64,000 nt of DNA from Prevotellaceae bacterium (GTDB lineage Bacteria; Bacteroidota; Bacteroidia; Bacteroidales; Paludibacteraceae). The position numbers were made by a program, and so were the translations under genes. The notes beneath the pieces are model-generated. The model ran no database searches. It was not told the origin of the DNA and was given only the letters and a program-made list of their open reading frames with translations. Location of the stretch: contig JACJXK010000002.1 in the NCBI GenBank assembly GCA_020636675.1, positions 102,921 through 166,920 on the forward strand. The letters run 5' to 3'. Positions 9,291 to 20,600 of this stretch are shown here, piece by piece. The number at the start of each line of letters is the position of its first letter. Position 1 is the first letter of the stretch.

Positions 9291-12257
9291 ATGTCTATAC
9301 GATTAAGTAAAATTGCGAAAGAATTAAACGTGGGAATCTCTACCGTTGTGGACTTCCTTGATAAGAAAGGCCATAGCATACCTAATGATCCGAATCATAA
9401 AATTTCGGATGATGAGGAGGATATGCTATATCAGGAATTCAGCAAGGATAAGAAGATGAGGATAGACTCTGAGAGGGTTAGCCAGCAGAGACAGATCAAA
9501 GAGAAGAAGGAGAGTGTCTCCATAGAAGGTTTTGATTCGCCGAAGAAGAAGGAGGAGGAGATTAAAACTGTAATCCCGGAGGGTCAGATGCCTAAAATAA
9601 AGCCAGTTGGAAAAATCAATTTAGACAATTTATATAACAATTCCAAAAAGGAGGAAGCCAAGAATGAGAAGCCAAAGGAGGTGGAGGTCACGGCAACTCC
9701 CGTTGAAAAGACTCCTGTTGTGCCAGAGGAGGAACAAAAAAAACAGGAAGTGAAGGTTGAAGTTTCGGTTCCGGAGATGAAGGAGGAGAAAATAGAAGAT
9801 CCTAAGCCGGTGTCGGCTGCAGAGGAGAATGCGATTGAAGATAAAGCGAAGGTGGCTAAAGAAAACGGAGCGGAATTGTTCACTTTAGGGACTTCAGAAC
9901 TGAAGACGAATATTAATGTCGTTGGCAAAATAGATCTTTCGTCTATCAACCAACAGACACGGCCAAAGAAGAAGAGTAAGGAGGAGAGACGTAAGGAACG
10001 TGAACAGAGAAAGCCTTCTTTCAATAAGAATCCGAACCAGAGTGCTGGGGATACTTCGTCTTCTGACGATAAGGGATCAAATATGATCAGGACGAATGTC
10101 CCAAGATTGAATGGACCTAAGGTGGTTGGAAGTATCGACCTTAAAGCCAATTCTTCGGATGCTGATAAGAAGAAAAAAAGGAAGCGTATTCAGAAGGAGC
10201 GTGTTGATATCGCCGATTTCAATAAGGGTGGAAATAGGACTCCAGGCGGAAACGGCAACAACTCCAATGGCAACAACAATAATGGAAATGGTAACGGTAA
10301 CCAGAAAAATGACAAGAAGAAAGTCTTCAAAAAATCTGTAGTTAAGCCGGAGATTAGTGAGGAGGATGTACAGAAACAGATTAAGGAGACGCTAGCTAGA
10401 TTGACGAATAAAGGTCAGAAGAACACAACGTCAAAGCACCGTCGTGACAAACGTGAGATGCAATCGATTAAGCAACAGGAGATCGAAGAGCAGGAACGTT
10501 TGGATCAGAATAAACTGAAGATTACGGAGTTTGTGACCGTTAGTGAGTTGGCTGTAATGATGAATGTTCCTGTTACGAAGGTAATAGGAACTTGTATGAG
10601 TTTGGGTATTATGGTTTCTATCAATCAGAGATTGGATGCGGAAACTATCAATATAGTAGCTGAGGAGTTTGGTTTTGAGACGGAATATATCAGTGCAGAG
10701 GTGGCCGAGGCCATCCATGAGGAGGAGGATGCTCCGGAAGAGTTGGTTAGTCGTCCGCCTATTGTCACCGTAATGGGACATGTAGACCATGGTAAAACCT
10801 CTTTGCTTGACTATATCAGAAAGACCAATGTGATAGCAGGAGAAGCAGGAGGCATTACTCAGCATATCGGAGCATATAATGTGACATTGTCCAATGGACA
10901 GCAGATTACATTCCTTGATACTCCTGGACATGAGGCGTTTACCGCCATGCGTGCCCGTGGTGCCAAGGTGACGGATATTGCGATTATTATAGTTGCGGCT
11001 GATGATGATGTCATGCCTCAGACTATAGAGGCAATCAACCATGCTTCCGTAGCAGGTGTGCCTATCGTATTTGCAATTAATAAGATTGATAAACCTGCCG
11101 CTAATCCGGATAAGATAAAGGAATCTCTTGCAAAGATGAATTATCTGGTAGAGGAGTGGGGTGGTAAATATCAATCGCAGGATATAGCAGCTAAAAAGGG
11201 TACCGGAGTCAAGGAATTGATGGAGAAGGTATTGTTGGAGGCTGAGATGTTGGATCTCAAGGCTAATCCTAACAGAAAGGCAACGGGTTCTATCATCGAA
11301 TCTCAGTTGGACAAGGGACGTGGATATGTATCCACCGTTTTGGTGAGCAATGGTACCCTCCGTGTTGGAGATGTTGTTGTCGCAGGTATCAGTCATGGTA
11401 AGATCAAAGCCATGTTTAATGAACGTAACCAACGCATCAAGGAGGCTCGCCCTTCTGAGCCGGCTTTGATTCTGGGCTTGGATGGAGCTCCTCAGGCAGG
11501 TGATAACTTTAATGTTCTGACAACGGAACAGGAGGCAAGGGATGTGGCCAATAAACGTATGCAGTTGCAACGTGAACAGGGTTTACGTACGTCCCGCCAC
11601 TTGACTTTGGACGAGATAGGCCGTCGTATTGCTTTGGGTAACTTCCAAGAGTTGAACGTTATTGTCAAAGGTGATGTGGATGGATCTATTGAGGCCTTGT
11701 CTGATTCGTTGCTGAAGCTGTCTACGGAACAGATACAGGTAAATGTGATTCACAAGGCTGTCGGTCAAATCTCCGAATCGGATGTGATGCTGGCTGCGGC
11801 TTCCAATGCTATCATAGTGGGCTTCCAAGTACGTCCTTCTGTGACTGCTCGTAAGATTGCGGAGAAGGAGGAGATTGATATCCGTTTGTATTCTATCATC
11901 TATGATGCAATAGAAGAGATAAGGGCTGCTATGGAGGGTATGCTTTCTCCTGAGATGAAGGAGGAGATTACTGGTTCTGCCGAGGTGCAGGAAGTCTTCA
12001 AAATCACGAAGGTGGGTTCTGTTGCCGGATGTCTTGTGCGTGAAGGCAAGCTGAAGAGGTCAAGTAAGGTTCGTCTGATTAGAGATGGTATAGTGGTCTA
12101 TACAGGAGAGCTCGCATCCTTGAAACGATTCAAGGATGATGTGAAGGAGGTTACTCTCGGATTTGAATGTGGTCTGAATATCCAAAACTACAATGACATT
12201 CGGGTTGGCGATATTATTGAGGGATTTGATGAAGTTGCTGTTCAGAGAACATTGTAA
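9291..12257 (+). CDS. infB: Translation initiation factor IF-2
   Basis: 988 residues. It begins with the IF2_N motif (LSKIAKELNVGISTVVDFLD), then a long low-complexity Lys/Glu/Asn-rich linker (about 60-400, with a Gly-Asn run near 320-340), a second IF2_N domain, and the GTPase domain from about 485. G1 is GHVDHGKT, G3 is DTPGHEAF and G4 is NKIDKP. Domains II, III and the fMet-tRNA-binding C-terminus follow. It positions initiator tRNA on the 30S subunit and promotes subunit joining. The length is typical of Bacteroidota. It is the last gene of the rimP operon and is followed by a hairpin with a T run. Confidence 0.98.
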   Translation: MSIRLSKIAKELNVGISTVVDFLDKKGHSIPNDPNHKISDDEEDMLYQEFSKDKKMRIDSERVSQQRQIKEKKESVSIEGFDSPKKKEEEIKTVIPEGQMPKIKPVGKINLDNLYNNSKKEEAKNEKPKEVEVTATPVEKTPVVPEEEQKKQEVKVEVSVPEMKEEKIEDPKPVSAAEENAIEDKAKVAKENGAELFTLGTSELKTNINVVGKIDLSSINQQTRPKKKSKEERRKEREQRKPSFNKNPNQSAGDTSSSDDKGSNMIRTNVPRLNGPKVVGSIDLKANSSDADKKKKRKRIQKERVDIADFNKGGNRTPGGNGNNSNGNNNNGNGNGNQKNDKKKVFKKSVVKPEISEEDVQKQIKETLARLTNKGQKNTTSKHRRDKREMQSIKQQEIEEQERLDQNKLKITEFVTVSELAVMMNVPVTKVIGTCMSLGIMVSINQRLDAETINIVAEEFGFETEYISAEVAEAIHEEEDAPEELVSRPPIVTVMGHVDHGKTSLLDYIRKTNVIAGEAGGITQHIGAYNVTLSNGQQITFLDTPGHEAFTAMRARGAKVTDIAIIIVAADDDVMPQTIEAINHASVAGVPIVFAINKIDKPAANPDKIKESLAKMNYLVEEWGGKYQSQDIAAKKGTGVKELMEKVLLEAEMLDLKANPNRKATGSIIESQLDKGRGYVSTVLVSNGTLRVGDVVVAGISHGKIKAMFNERNQRIKEARPSEPALILGLDGAPQAGDNFNVLTTEQEARDVANKRMQLQREQGLRTSRHLTLDEIGRRIALGNFQELNVIVKGDVDGSIEALSDSLLKLSTEQIQVNVIHKAVGQISESDVMLAAASNAIIVGFQVRPSVTARKIAEKEEIDIRLYSIIYDAIEEIRAAMEGMLSPEMKEEITGSAEVQEVFKITKVGSVAGCLVREGKLKRSSKVRLIRDGIVVYTGELASLKRFKDDVKEVTLGFECGLNIQNYNDIRVGDIIEGFDEVAVQRTL

Positions 12258-12278
12258 ACTTCTTTTGAGATAATTCAT

Positions 12279-12328
12279 ACAGCTGTTTTGAAAGACAATA
12301 GAACGTTTTTTGGAACAGCTGTTTTTTT
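12279..12328 (+). terminator. Terminator after infB
   Basis: ACAGCTGTT and AACAGCTGT pair around a loop of about 30 bases, followed by seven T residues. The loop is long for an intrinsic terminator, but the stem is perfect and the T run is strong. Confidence 0.6.
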
Positions 12329-12348
12329 AATTTAGAGATAGTTTTGTC

Positions 12349-12870
12349 ATGTCTGCATTGGATATATTGATTTTATTGGTACTGGTATTTGGTGTTGTTC
12401 GGGGAATATGGAAGGGATTTGTCCTTGAGTTGGCTGGTTTTGTGGGCATCATATTGAGTATCTATGCCGCAAGGTTCTATTCTGGCCTTGTGCTTGGCTT
12501 CTTGGAGTCTTTCTTTGGTGTAGGTAAGGAGGTCTCTCCCATTTTTGCATTTCTCCTGACTTTTCTTTTGGCAATGTTGGCTTTTCATTTTTTGGCCCTG
12601 CTTGCTGATAAGTTTGTTAGTTTGATTGCACTTGGGTGGCTGAATAAACTTTTGGGAGGCTTCCTGTCTCTGGTTAAATATATATTAATCTTAAGTATTC
12701 TGTTTAACCTGTTTGATTTGACCAATACGCGTTTGGATCTGTTAGATTCTGGTTTTCAGACAAAGTCCAAATTATATCAGCCTATGAAAAAAATTGCGCC
12801 TACCATATTGCCGTGTATCGACAGAAATGACATAACAGGAAAATTGCACGGCGTCTTTTCCATCAATTAA
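12349..12870 (+). CDS. CvpA family inner-membrane protein
   Basis: 173 residues with four predicted membrane helices. The start MSALDILILLVLVFGVVRGIWKG matches the CvpA/colicin V production family: a short N-terminal helix with a G-x-x-RGxxKG turn, then paired helices. The molecular role of the family is not settled; it is linked to envelope stress and colicin V export in enterobacteria. It follows infB after a terminator and may be expressed by readthrough or from its own weak promoter. Confidence 0.8.
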   Translation: MSALDILILLVLVFGVVRGIWKGFVLELAGFVGIILSIYAARFYSGLVLGFLESFFGVGKEVSPIFAFLLTFLLAMLAFHFLALLADKFVSLIALGWLNKLLGGFLSLVKYILILSILFNLFDLTNTRLDLLDSGFQTKSKLYQPMKKIAPTILPCIDRNDITGKLHGVFSIN

Positions 12871-12909
12871 CCTGGGAAAATCGTTACACTCCCAATTCAT
12901 CACAGACTC

Positions 12910-14397
12910 TTATTTTATGAATCTGTTTACAAAAGGAATAGCCTTCAACGGCAGATCTCTTTTGATGATGAGTGCTATGTATAGGCATAGAAAGAGAGTG
13001 TTGATTGCATACCGGACGATGTCGTTCTGAATATTCATTATTTTGCTTGCCCCGAATAGAACAAATGCCCCGATGAAGTAGATGCCGATGGACTTCAAAT
13101 CGTATTTGATCGGGTAGTACTTCTGTCCATAGAAGTAGGAGACAACCATCATAATCAGATAGCAGAAGAAGGAGGCCGCAGCAGAAGCCATGTATCCGAA
13201 CAAGGGAACGAATGTAATGTTGATGGCCAACGTGATTGCCAGCCCGGCTAAAGAAAAATAGGCTCCAAACTCTGTCTTGTCCACTAGTTTATACCATAAT
13301 GATAGGTTAAAGAAAATGCCTTGAAACAGATATGACATTAATATGATGGGAACTACCCGTAACCCTTCCCAATAATCGCTTCGGATAATGTGTTTTAGTA
13401 TGTCGAGGTAAAACATCATACCAAGAAAAATTAGAAGTGAGAATATGATGAAGAACTTCATGGCGTCTGCGTATTCGCTACGTTTGTCGCCTCCTTTGTT
13501 CTGTGCGAAGACGAAAGGTTCGTAGGCGTATCGGAAGGCTTGTGTAAACACCATCATGACCATGGCTACCTTGAAACATGCTCCATAGATTCCGAGTTGT
13601 GTGTGTGCCACTGTCTGGTCTGTAATCAGATAGGGAAATATTATTTTGTCCACCGTCTGGTTCATTATACCGGCAATGCCCAAAATGAGAAGTGGCAGCG
13701 AGTATTTTAATATCTTCTTTAATAAGCCTTTGTCTATTTCGAATTTAGCCTTCTTGATCTCCGGCATTAATAATAGGGTGACGGCGATTGTTGAGATTAG
13801 GTTGGATACAAATACATACCCAACTCCGTAGGTGGGGTCATAGAACCAATCGATGCTGCTTGGCGCGCTTTTTATCAGAATTGGACAGATTAAAAGAAAA
13901 AATAAATTGAAAAAGATGTTTATACCAATCATGATTAATTTGAGCAATGCAAACCGGATGGCTTTGTTTTCGTATCTTATGTAGGAGAAAGGAATGGCGC
14001 CGAAAGCGTCTAACGCAACAGTGATGCACATCATGGCTATGTACTCCGGATGGGAACCATATCCTAATGCATTGGATATCTGAACAGAGAAAGTATAAGA
14101 TAGAATGGCAAATAGAGCAGAAGTGGAGGCTACGCAGAGAAGAGAACTGCTGTATACGTTGGTAGGGTTCTCCTCCTTCTTATTTACAAATCTGAAAAAT
14201 CCGGTCTCCATACCATAGGTGAGGATAACCAGCAGCAAGGCGGTCCATGCGTAGATGTTCGTTACGATGCCATATTCTGCCGAACTGGTCAATATATAAG
14301 TATATAAAGGAACGAGACACCAATTAAGGAACTTTCCGACGATGCTGCTAAGCCCGTATATGGCGGTCTGCTTAGCTAAACTTTTCATTTCTGCCAT
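12910..14397 (-). CDS. Lipopolysaccharide/polysaccharide flippase (Polysacc_synt family)
   Basis: 495 residues from ATG at 14397 (MAEMKSLAKQTAIYGL); the frame extends upstream but across the -7 box. Multiple hydrophobic segments, about 12-14, and the N-terminal pattern AIYGLSSIVGKFLNWCLVPLY are typical of Wzx-like oligosaccharide flippases of the MOP superfamily. It would move lipid-linked glycan units across the inner membrane. No glycosyltransferase neighbours are present, so its substrate (O-antigen, capsule or the O-glycan used for protein glycosylation) cannot be read from context. The gene stands alone between cvpA and the divergent giant protein gene. Confidence 0.85.
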   Translation of the reverse strand: MAEMKSLAKQTAIYGLSSIVGKFLNWCLVPLYTYILTSSAEYGIVTNIYAWTALLLVILTYGMETGFFRFVNKKEENPTNVYSSSLLCVASTSALFAILSYTFSVQISNALGYGSHPEYIAMMCITVALDAFGAIPFSYIRYENKAIRFALLKLIMIGINIFFNLFFLLICPILIKSAPSSIDWFYDPTYGVGYVFVSNLISTIAVTLLLMPEIKKAKFEIDKGLLKKILKYSLPLLILGIAGIMNQTVDKIIFPYLITDQTVAHTQLGIYGACFKVAMVMMVFTQAFRYAYEPFVFAQNKGGDKRSEYADAMKFFIIFSLLIFLGMMFYLDILKHIIRSDYWEGLRVVPIILMSYLFQGIFFNLSLWYKLVDKTEFGAYFSLAGLAITLAINITFVPLFGYMASAAASFFCYLIMMVVSYFYGQKYYPIKYDLKSIGIYFIGAFVLFGASKIMNIQNDIVRYAINTLFLCLYIALIIKRDLPLKAIPFVNRFIK

Positions 14398-14414
14398 GAT
14401 TGTGAAATTTTTTA

Positions 14415-14422
14415 CAAAGGTA
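14415..14422 (-). promoter_or_regulatory. -7 box for the flippase gene
   Basis: TACCTTTG on the minus strand matches TAnnTTTG 17 bases from the ATG at 14397. No clear -33 box was found at the usual spacing. Confidence 0.5.
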
Positions 14423-14543
14423 TCTAAATGGGAGAAAACACCTACTTCCCAAATCAAATTCTTTTTGTGGAAAATTTGCCCAATGTGTTTCGTATAGTTA
14501 ACATATTAATTGAGAATTGAAGAAAAAAAATATATTTTTACAC

Positions 14544-14573
14544 TTGTTTATAAAAAATGGATTAGTATTTTTG
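14544..14573 (+). promoter_or_regulatory. Promoter of the RCC1-headed giant gene
   Basis: TTG (14544-14546), a 19-base spacer and TATTTTTG (14566-14573) fit the -33/-7 consensus. The leader would be about 80 bases. Confidence 0.65.
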
Positions 14574-14658
14574 TAGCTCGACTGCATATTCGTTTTTGCG
14601 GGTTGATTTGGTGTGATAAAATATATGATAGGGGTATCGTGTTAAAAAAATTAGTATC

Positions 14659-17600
14659 ATGAAAAGACATTTTTATATTTCGTTGCTGTTATTGCTATGG
14701 TCTATAACAGGAGCTTTTTCCCAGAGTATGCTTATTTCCGGTGGAAATGATCATGGAGTGGCCCTTTGTAATAAAGGACAGATTTTTGCATGGGGATATA
14801 ATGGCGGAAATCGTTTGGGACTAAAATCTCCGTATGATGCGCAAGAAGTTGTAACAAAACCTCAGATGGTTGACATTCCTGCTGGCTTGACGTTTTCTCA
14901 AGTAACGGCGGGTTCTGGCGCAACTAATATTGCGTTAGCATGTACAAAAGTAGTTTATGCTTGGGGTGAGAACAAAGTAGGAACTGCAGGACAACCCACA
15001 GGAGATGTCATCTCAACGCCAATGCCTGTTTTCTGCGGCGAGGCGACAGATCATGGTTTTGATGTGGATGGAGTTTCCTCGGGTCCATATTTAGGAGGTG
15101 TAAAGATGGTGGGGGGAACAACTTCTGCAGGTATAGCTTTGTTGGATGATGGAAAAGCTGTGATTTGGGGAGGAAATGGTAGGTACCAGTCAGGTCCGAC
15201 ATATCCTTTGTTAAAAGCTGAGTCGCATCTTCCTATATATATTAGAGATAAAAATGGAAAACCTTTGGAGAATATCATTCACATCTCAGGTGGAGATAAT
15301 AACATATTGCTAATTGTTGGGAGTTCTAAAGACGCATCGGTTGGCGTAGCCTATTCTATGGGTTCTGTAAACGGAAGAGGAACTGGTGATGGAGGAAATG
15401 GAGATGCATCTACGTTTTATGCTGCGCCTGTTCTTATGATGGATCCTACTTCAATAGCGAATGGTACGTATACGACAAATAATGAACAACTTTTGAAGGT
15501 CAAAACTACAGGTATTAGTGACAAAGGAGGTTTTGCTGTTGATGAAAATACAGGATTTTTGTATGGTTGGGGAGGAAATGGTTGGAATGGTTGTATTGGT
15601 TTGGAAGTTCAGAGTGATAAATTTGTTTATGCGTCTAAGGTGCTGTCTGGGGAATATGTGGAAATTTCAAATGAACCATATATGACTAATGTCCATCAAG
15701 TGATTGGAGGAAATGGATATGGAGCTTGTGTGACAGAAGATCACTATATGCTGTATTGGGGTGTTCATGCTCCGGCATCAAATAGCGGAGGAGTTGTTCC
15801 TAATTCTACTTGGGCAAACAAAACAGGTTTTAGTGGAACAAATATAGATCCAGGACCGGTATTTGCAAATTATTGTGCAGGAGAAAAAGGACCGAAAGAA
15901 GTTAGAGTAGATGATGCGTTAGCTATAGGACGAGGCGATTTGTTTGGTTTCATGGTTAATATGGATGGTGATTTTTATGTTTGGGGAAGCACAAAACGAC
16001 CAGGAAATGATACGCCTCAGGAGGTGGGGACACTTGGTCTCGGATTTGCCGGAAAATCTGATGATCCTCAAGGTACTGGATATAGAACATGTTTGTCTAA
16101 AATAGAACTTGATTGTGAGCCTCAAGATGAATGTCCTACAGTCTACATGATAGGTCCTCGTTATAAATGCCCCGGAGAATCGGATTCTCTTTATTGTGGA
16201 TTTACTCCTACAAAGAAGTCAATTGATAGATATTTCTTTCAATGGGAATTCAACGGACAAGTGTTGAATACATCAACTTCAACGGATAGTGAGGCAAAGC
16301 GAAAGGCGGATAAGTGGAATAATTGGATAGTCGAAGTTGAAGATCCAGGAACTTATAAAGTTACTATCGTGTATGTGGGAAATAATGTCCCTTGTACAAA
16401 TTGTCCTGATGCAGTAGGTGAAATAGAGGTGATAGATATGGATATGCCTGTTGATACAATCGTTACAAATATGAATTGTGTGGCAGACCCAGTGAACCCT
16501 TCTGCCGTTGATAACATCTGTTTTGAGGCGGTAACGAACGATAAATTTTATAATGCTACGCAAATGACATCGTTTGCGGCATTCTCTACGGCTACCTCAA
16601 CAGATACGTTAGAAGTATTTAAAGTAAAAGGTGCTGGTGGTACGATGAATTTTTGTGTGTCTGGAGATAAGATAGCGGCAAGTGAGGTACACGATAATAA
16701 AGATGAGTCAAGTAAGGATACTATTTATAATGTTTGGTTGGAAGATATAACTAAGTTTGAGACTATTCTGTTTCCTACATCAACTCCTGCAACTGCGAGT
16801 GGAGGTTATCAGTCTTATACTGATATTATTTGTGTACATTCTGCTGTGGAGTTAATTTCTTTTGATTTGTATGGAAAAGGTTATGGACAGCCGGTAAATG
16901 TTACTGTTACTCCTGTTATTTATAATGCAGGTAAAATGAAAGATGGCCAATATATCTTTTCATCTGAGTATTTTAGAGGCAATCCTCAAATTGTTACTTT
17001 TGATGGTACTACACCGACAAAAGCTACAATTAATCTAAATGTTAAACTTCCAGGAAATGCAGCAAGAGGAACTATGTATGTTTTGGCAATGGTAGTTAGT
17101 GGAGGAGGTCATAATCTTTATAATTTCAACTTTCCGGATCCCGGTTCTGGTGTCATGTTTGATAAACCTATTGAGGATCCGAACAATTTTGGAATTACGG
17201 TGGTAGGTTCCACTGCAAATGGATTTGTTACAGGTAATGGCAATAGGGTATCTGTGTTTACGAACATTACTTTTGGAAAACTTACGGATTACGATTGTGG
17301 CCGTATTATGTTGTCGGCTCGTTATGGATGTCCTCCTTGTAACAAACCGGATGCAAATGCAAACGGAAAATATGTGGAGATAGAGCCTTCGCAGTTGGCG
17401 GTAGACGATACGGTTCGCCTGTGTAAAGAATCTCCTGCCATTACATTGTCCGTAAAGGATGTGAAAAAAGCGGCTGGCGGTTCGTTCGATATCCTTTGGT
17501 TCGGCAATGAAGCTGATATGGCTGACGAAACATTGGCTATTAAATCGGATGTGACCGGTACGGCAACAGCCTCTTCCATTGATGTGAAGTGGACAGATCT

Positions 17601-20600
17601 AACTCCGGGAGAAACAAAGACATATTATGTGAAAGTTCGTGACCACGAGAAGAATACGGCAGCGGCTTGTTTCGTGTTCGACTCAATAAAGGTGAAGGCT
17701 AATATAGTGCCAGTTGTTCCTGAAATTGAGATAGATCCATTCTGTGAAGGTTCTCTCTCTCTTGCTGAGTTACAAGTCATGGCTGATAAATTCTCATTTA
17801 AGGGATTAACTTCTGATGTACAGACAGCAGCTGGCATATCTTTGCCTGCTTCTGCTTTGTTGCTGGAATTCTCATCTTTGACTGCCGGTTCTCATAAATA
17901 TAAGGTGATTGTTACAGATGATGCGACGGGTTGCGTTAGCGAACCTAAAACAGTAGAAATAACAGTTTGGGAAAATCCGGAGGAGACGTTGGCTGCGACA
18001 GCCGACTTCTGCGAGGGAGCGAACGTGGCATTGCCGTCGTCGGCAAAATCGTACACGTTGGCATGGTACAAGGATGCTGCGGGTAGTGGCTTGGCAAACG
18101 AAACGCTCTCTGCCTTGGCTGGCAGCACAACCCCATATGAATATTATTACACAGTGACGGATGCGAATGGCTGCGTGAGCGACACGCTACCATATGCATT
18201 TACGGTGAAACCGATAGCCACGGTGTTGTTTGATACTACGATGGTCTGCGGAAAGACCACGGCGACGAAGAAAAATGACACTCCGGCTGGAGCTAAACTG
18301 GTATGGACATTAAATGGAACGGCCGTCTCGACGACGGAGTTTTCGGAGCCAACCTATACGGGTGACCTTGGTGAGCTGGCAGTCTATGCCGAAGCTACAG
18401 GTTATTGTAATAGCGACACGGCGCGCTTGACCCAACTTCATGTGAAGGCGGTGCCTACAGCACCGACGGGAACCAAGACGGTGACCTATCTGTTGAGCGA
18501 TGCAGAGAATGGAACGTTTAAGGATCTTCTGTCCCAGAAGGCGGAGGCTGTGGACATAGAGACCGGATATGATTATAATTGGTACTCTTCGGATGGTGTG
18601 AGTCTGGGAACCACGGTGCCTACACCGTCTGTTCCGGCATCTACCGTGACAGAAGACCAGCAGCTTACCTATACGGTGACCCGCACCAATGCGGACGGCT
18701 GCGAAAGTGACCCTACGACGGTGAATGTGACCATTTATCTGACGCCGGCGCCTACTACGGTTCCGGTGGAATATTGTCTGAACTCGACGATGTCGGTGCC
18801 ATTGACGGCTGCCATCAACGATCCGAATGGAGTAGGGGAATTCACCTTGCAGTGGTACGATACGGATAAGACAACGAAGATATCGGCTCCTACGCCGGAC
18901 GTTACGACAGCAGGTTCCAAAACCTATTACGTGAGTCAGATCTCCACGGCAGGAGCGGAGAGTAGCCTTGTCCCTTTGACGGTGACTGTCTATGATGTCG
19001 CTTTGCCGACGTTGGATGCGACGAATGTCTTGAAATATTGTAGCGCAGAGACGGCAACTGCTCTTTCTGCCACATTAAATAGCGATGCCACGACATATAT
19101 GATGGGAGATAAGCTGGTGTGGACCTTGGAAGGTACAGAGACTGCGTCTGTGACTCCGAACACTTCGGTAACGGCTACGACTACATATAAGTATGGAGTG
19201 TCACAGACCTATACGGTGCCTTCTAGCTCGGAGGTCTGTAAGGGAACGGAGGTGTCTACGTCAGTAACTGTCACCTACGTTCCGGTCCTGAAGACGGAGA
19301 GCGTGCTCTACCTGAAGACGGACGCGGAGAACGGCACGTTCGCCAAGAACATCAAACAGCAGAACCCGAGCGTGTATAGCGGCGAGGAGGCGGGAGCCAC
19401 GCTGAACTGGTACGAGTCTGACTGCACGACCCTGATCACCGGCACGCCGACACCGACTGTCGACCCGACTACGCCGGAAGGTACGGACCAGACGGTTACC
19501 TACTGCGTGAGCCAGACGGTAGACGGCTGCGAGAGCGGAAGGGAGAAGGTGGAGGTGACCATCAGCGATTCGCCGGTGCCAACGGGCAACGACGTGATCT
19601 ACTGCGAGGGAGAGACTGCAACGGCGTTGACGGCAACCATCAACACTATGGTGGATGCAGCCTCGAACTATGATCTGATGTGGTATGACGAGGCAGGCAC
19701 ACCTTTGGCGTCTGCCCCATCCCCATCGACAGCGATGAAGGCGGGAGATGCCACAGTGAGTGTGTACAAGTACTATGTCTCCCAGAAACACAAGACGACT
19801 TCGGCGGAAAGTTCGAGAGACGAGGTCACTGTGACCATCTATGCGAACCCTACACTTTCCATAACTGACCCATCTGCGGTGTGCGAAGAAACCGTGGACA
19901 TCAGTGAGGCGGTAACGCTCACGAACGAGGTCGCTGGCAAGGACTATACAAAGACATATTATTCCGACGCGAATGGAGCGACGGCGATTTCACAGGATGT
20001 ACTGACTTCGGGAACCTATTATGTGCAGTATGCATATAACGTGGGAAGCGAGACGGGTAACACCTGCAAATCCACCATAGATGCAGTCAAGGTCGTGGTG
20101 AACAACCTGACCGTCCCTGTGATAAGCGGACCAACGTCCGTGTGCCCCGGCAAGACGGTGACGCTTGAGGCCAATGCAACCAGCACGGATCCGGGCGATG
20201 CGGGCATCACCTACAAGTGGGGCGGCGATGCGACGGGCACGGGCAGCCAATTCACGAGCGGAGCCCTGTCGATGACGACGGGCACAAAATACAGCTACAC
20301 GGTCGAGGCTACGGTGGGAGCCTGCACGAAGAGCGTGGCGGCGGCATACGAAGTCACAATCGGAAACGGTCCGGTCATCGGAACGATGACGGTTGCCGAG
20401 ACGGACAACGCAGCATCGACGGGATTTAAAGACGACGTGTTGCGTGAGTTCTACAGCTGCGGCGGCAACGTCACGCTGACGGCCGACTACATGAACACGG
20501 GGAACAACGACTACGTCTGGTATGAAGGCACGACGCAGGTCGGCATCGGTGCTGCCTACAGCATCCCGGCCACAACCAGCGCAGGGACGAAGACCTATAC

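Noticed and set aside
10431..11570. 379-codon open frame on the minus strand inside infB
   Set aside because: It is antisense to the conserved GTPase domain, with no promoter or recognisable protein. The infB frame is certain.
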